From positions 248,001 to 312,000 of the forward strand of contig JALCUE010000002.1 in assembly GCA_022655215.1 (NCBI GenBank): a stretch of DNA of 64,000 nt. Reading direction: 5' to 3'. This document shows, one piece after another, positions 63,128-64,000 of the stretch; within the stretch, counting starts at the first letter, position 1, and each line of letters opens with the position of its first letter. This DNA is from Atopobiaceae bacterium (GTDB lineage: Bacteria > Actinomycetota > Coriobacteriia > Coriobacteriales > Atopobiaceae). Under the pieces are notes generated by a model. The model saw only the letters and a program-made list of their open reading frames with translations. It had not been told where the DNA came from and did no database searches. Made by a program: the position numbers and the translations under genes.

Positions 63128-64000
63128 ATGGAGTTCTCCAAGAGGCTCGACCTGTTCGGTGACGAGGTCTTCTCGTCGCTCAACGCAAAGCGGCTGGAGC
63201 TGGAGCGTCAGGGCCGCACCATATACGACCTCTCGGTGGGCACGCCCGACTTCGAGCCGCCCGCCCACATCGTGGACGCCCTGGTCGACTCCGCCCACAC
63301 CCCCGCGGACTGGAAGTACAGCCTGCACGACCTGCCGGAGATGCTCCAGGCGGTCTGCGACTACTACGCCCGCCGCTACGGCGTCACGCTCACGCCGGAC
63401 ATGGTGACCAGCGTGGGCGGCACCCAGGAGGGCATGGGCCATCTCGGCATGGCGCTGCTCGACGAGGGCGACACCGTGCTCATCCCCGACCCCTGCTACC
63501 CGGTGTTCCGCACGGGCTGCGTGCTGGGTGGCGGCACTCCCGTCTACTACCCGCTCTCCGCCGAGCACGACTTCCTGCCTTACGTCGCCGGCATCGACCC
63601 CGAGGCCGCCGACCGCGCCAAGGCCATCGTGGTCTCGCTTCCCGCGAACCCCGTGGGCTCCGTGGGCACGCCCGAGGTCTATGCCGAGATAATCGACTTC
63701 GCGCGCGAGCACGACCTTCTCGTCGTGCATGACAACGCCTACTCCGACATCATCTTCGACGGGCCGGCTGGCGGCAGCTTCCTGTCCTACCCCGGCGCGC
63801 AGGACGTGGGCGTCGAGTTCTTCAGCCTCTCCAAGTCGTTCAACGTGACGGGCGCCCGCATCAGCTTCCTCGTGGGCCGCCCCGACGTCATCGCGGCCCT
63901 CGACAAGCTGCGCAGCCAGATCGACTTCGGCATGTTCTATCCCGTCCAACGCGCCGCCATCGCCGCGCTCACGGGGCCGCTCGATTCCGTTGAGCGTCAA
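63128..64000 (+). CDS. Class I/II aminotransferase, C-terminus cut by window
   Basis: The first 291 residues of a PLP-dependent aminotransferase. Features in order are YDLSVGTPDFEPP near residue 35, PDPCYPVF near 120, SLPANPVGSVG near 175, VVHDNAYSDIIFDG near 205 and SLSKSFNVTGARISF near 235, the last holding the PLP-binding Lys. The YSLHDLPEM and NPVG features fit the aspartate/LL-diaminopimelate aminotransferase-like group; the substrate cannot be fixed from the fragment. GAGGTGA precedes the ATG at 63128. The frame is open at the window edge, so about 100 residues are missing. Confidence 0.88.
   Translation, partial: MEFSKRLDLFGDEVFSSLNAKRLELERQGRTIYDLSVGTPDFEPPAHIVDALVDSAHTPADWKYSLHDLPEMLQAVCDYYARRYGVTLTPDMVTSVGGTQEGMGHLGMALLDEGDTVLIPDPCYPVFRTGCVLGGGTPVYYPLSAEHDFLPYVAGIDPEAADRAKAIVVSLPANPVGSVGTPEVYAEIIDFAREHDLLVVHDNAYSDIIFDGPAGGSFLSYPGAQDVGVEFFSLSKSFNVTGARISFLVGRPDVIAALDKLRSQIDFGMFYPVQRAAIAALTGPLDSVERQ

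Overview
The window is high-GC DNA with actinobacterial codon use, strong GGAGG-type ribosome binding sites and many GTG starts. Gene content (T-box-controlled ABC transporter, DUF6541/DUF6056 glycan membrane proteins, AbiEi/DUF559-type protein, DUF4143 ATPase, LAKTG-anchored giant adhesin, AmmeMemoRadiSam genes) suggests an anaerobic Coriobacteriia member of the Olsenella/Collinsella/Atopobium type. This assignment is an inference; there is no rRNA in the window. Both edge genes are cut: a membrane protein at position 1 and an aminotransferase at position 64000.

Layout. 1-7003: surface-glycan genes (three GT2 glycosyltransferases, DUF2304, and two large polytopic membrane proteins). 7274-15465: complete kdpFABCDE potassium-uptake operon with its sensor kinase and regulator. 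15469-21599: PAP2 phosphatase, thioredoxin, an unknown protein, glucose-6-phosphate isomerase, an aquaporin and an AbiEi/DUF559-like protein. 21835-25991: a probable operon of three YcxB-like membrane proteins followed by AmmeMemoRadiSam genes. 26055-27707: DEAD-box RNA helicase. 27926-31420: tryptophan-type ABC transporter behind a T-box leader with a likely UGG specifier. 31564-42473: an accessory surface locus (orphan DinJ-like antitoxin, LytTR regulator, Cys-rich secreted protein, 2062-residue LAKTG adhesin, lipoprotein, two paralogous small membrane proteins, SHOCT protein). 42492-45092: Ski2-like helicase. 45467-48253: a second ABC transporter of the same family without a T-box. 48518-64000: metabolic and repair genes (3-hydroxyacyl-CoA dehydrogenase, esterase, HIRAN protein, EttA, YaaA, LCP ligase, HAD phosphatase, YaiI, flavodoxin-like protein, pentapeptide-repeat protein, AlkA-like glycosylase, CMD protein, aminotransferase).

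Most notable signals. (1) An AAA/DUF4143 ATPase gene sits between yaaA and an LCP gene and is flanked by two identical 80-bp direct repeats that duplicate the 3' end of the LCP gene. It has the footprint of a mobile cassette, but there is no transposase or integrase. (2) The last codons of a small membrane-protein gene (42016-42066) are a 51-bp copy (46/51 identical) of the start of the permease gene about 12 kb away (29728-29778), so a gene tail has been replaced. (3) A DinJ-type antitoxin has no toxin and is instead linked to a LytTR regulator and surface-protein genes. (4) Several strong uncharacterised operator-like palindromes and a MerR-type 19-bp-spacer promoter have no regulator gene nearby.
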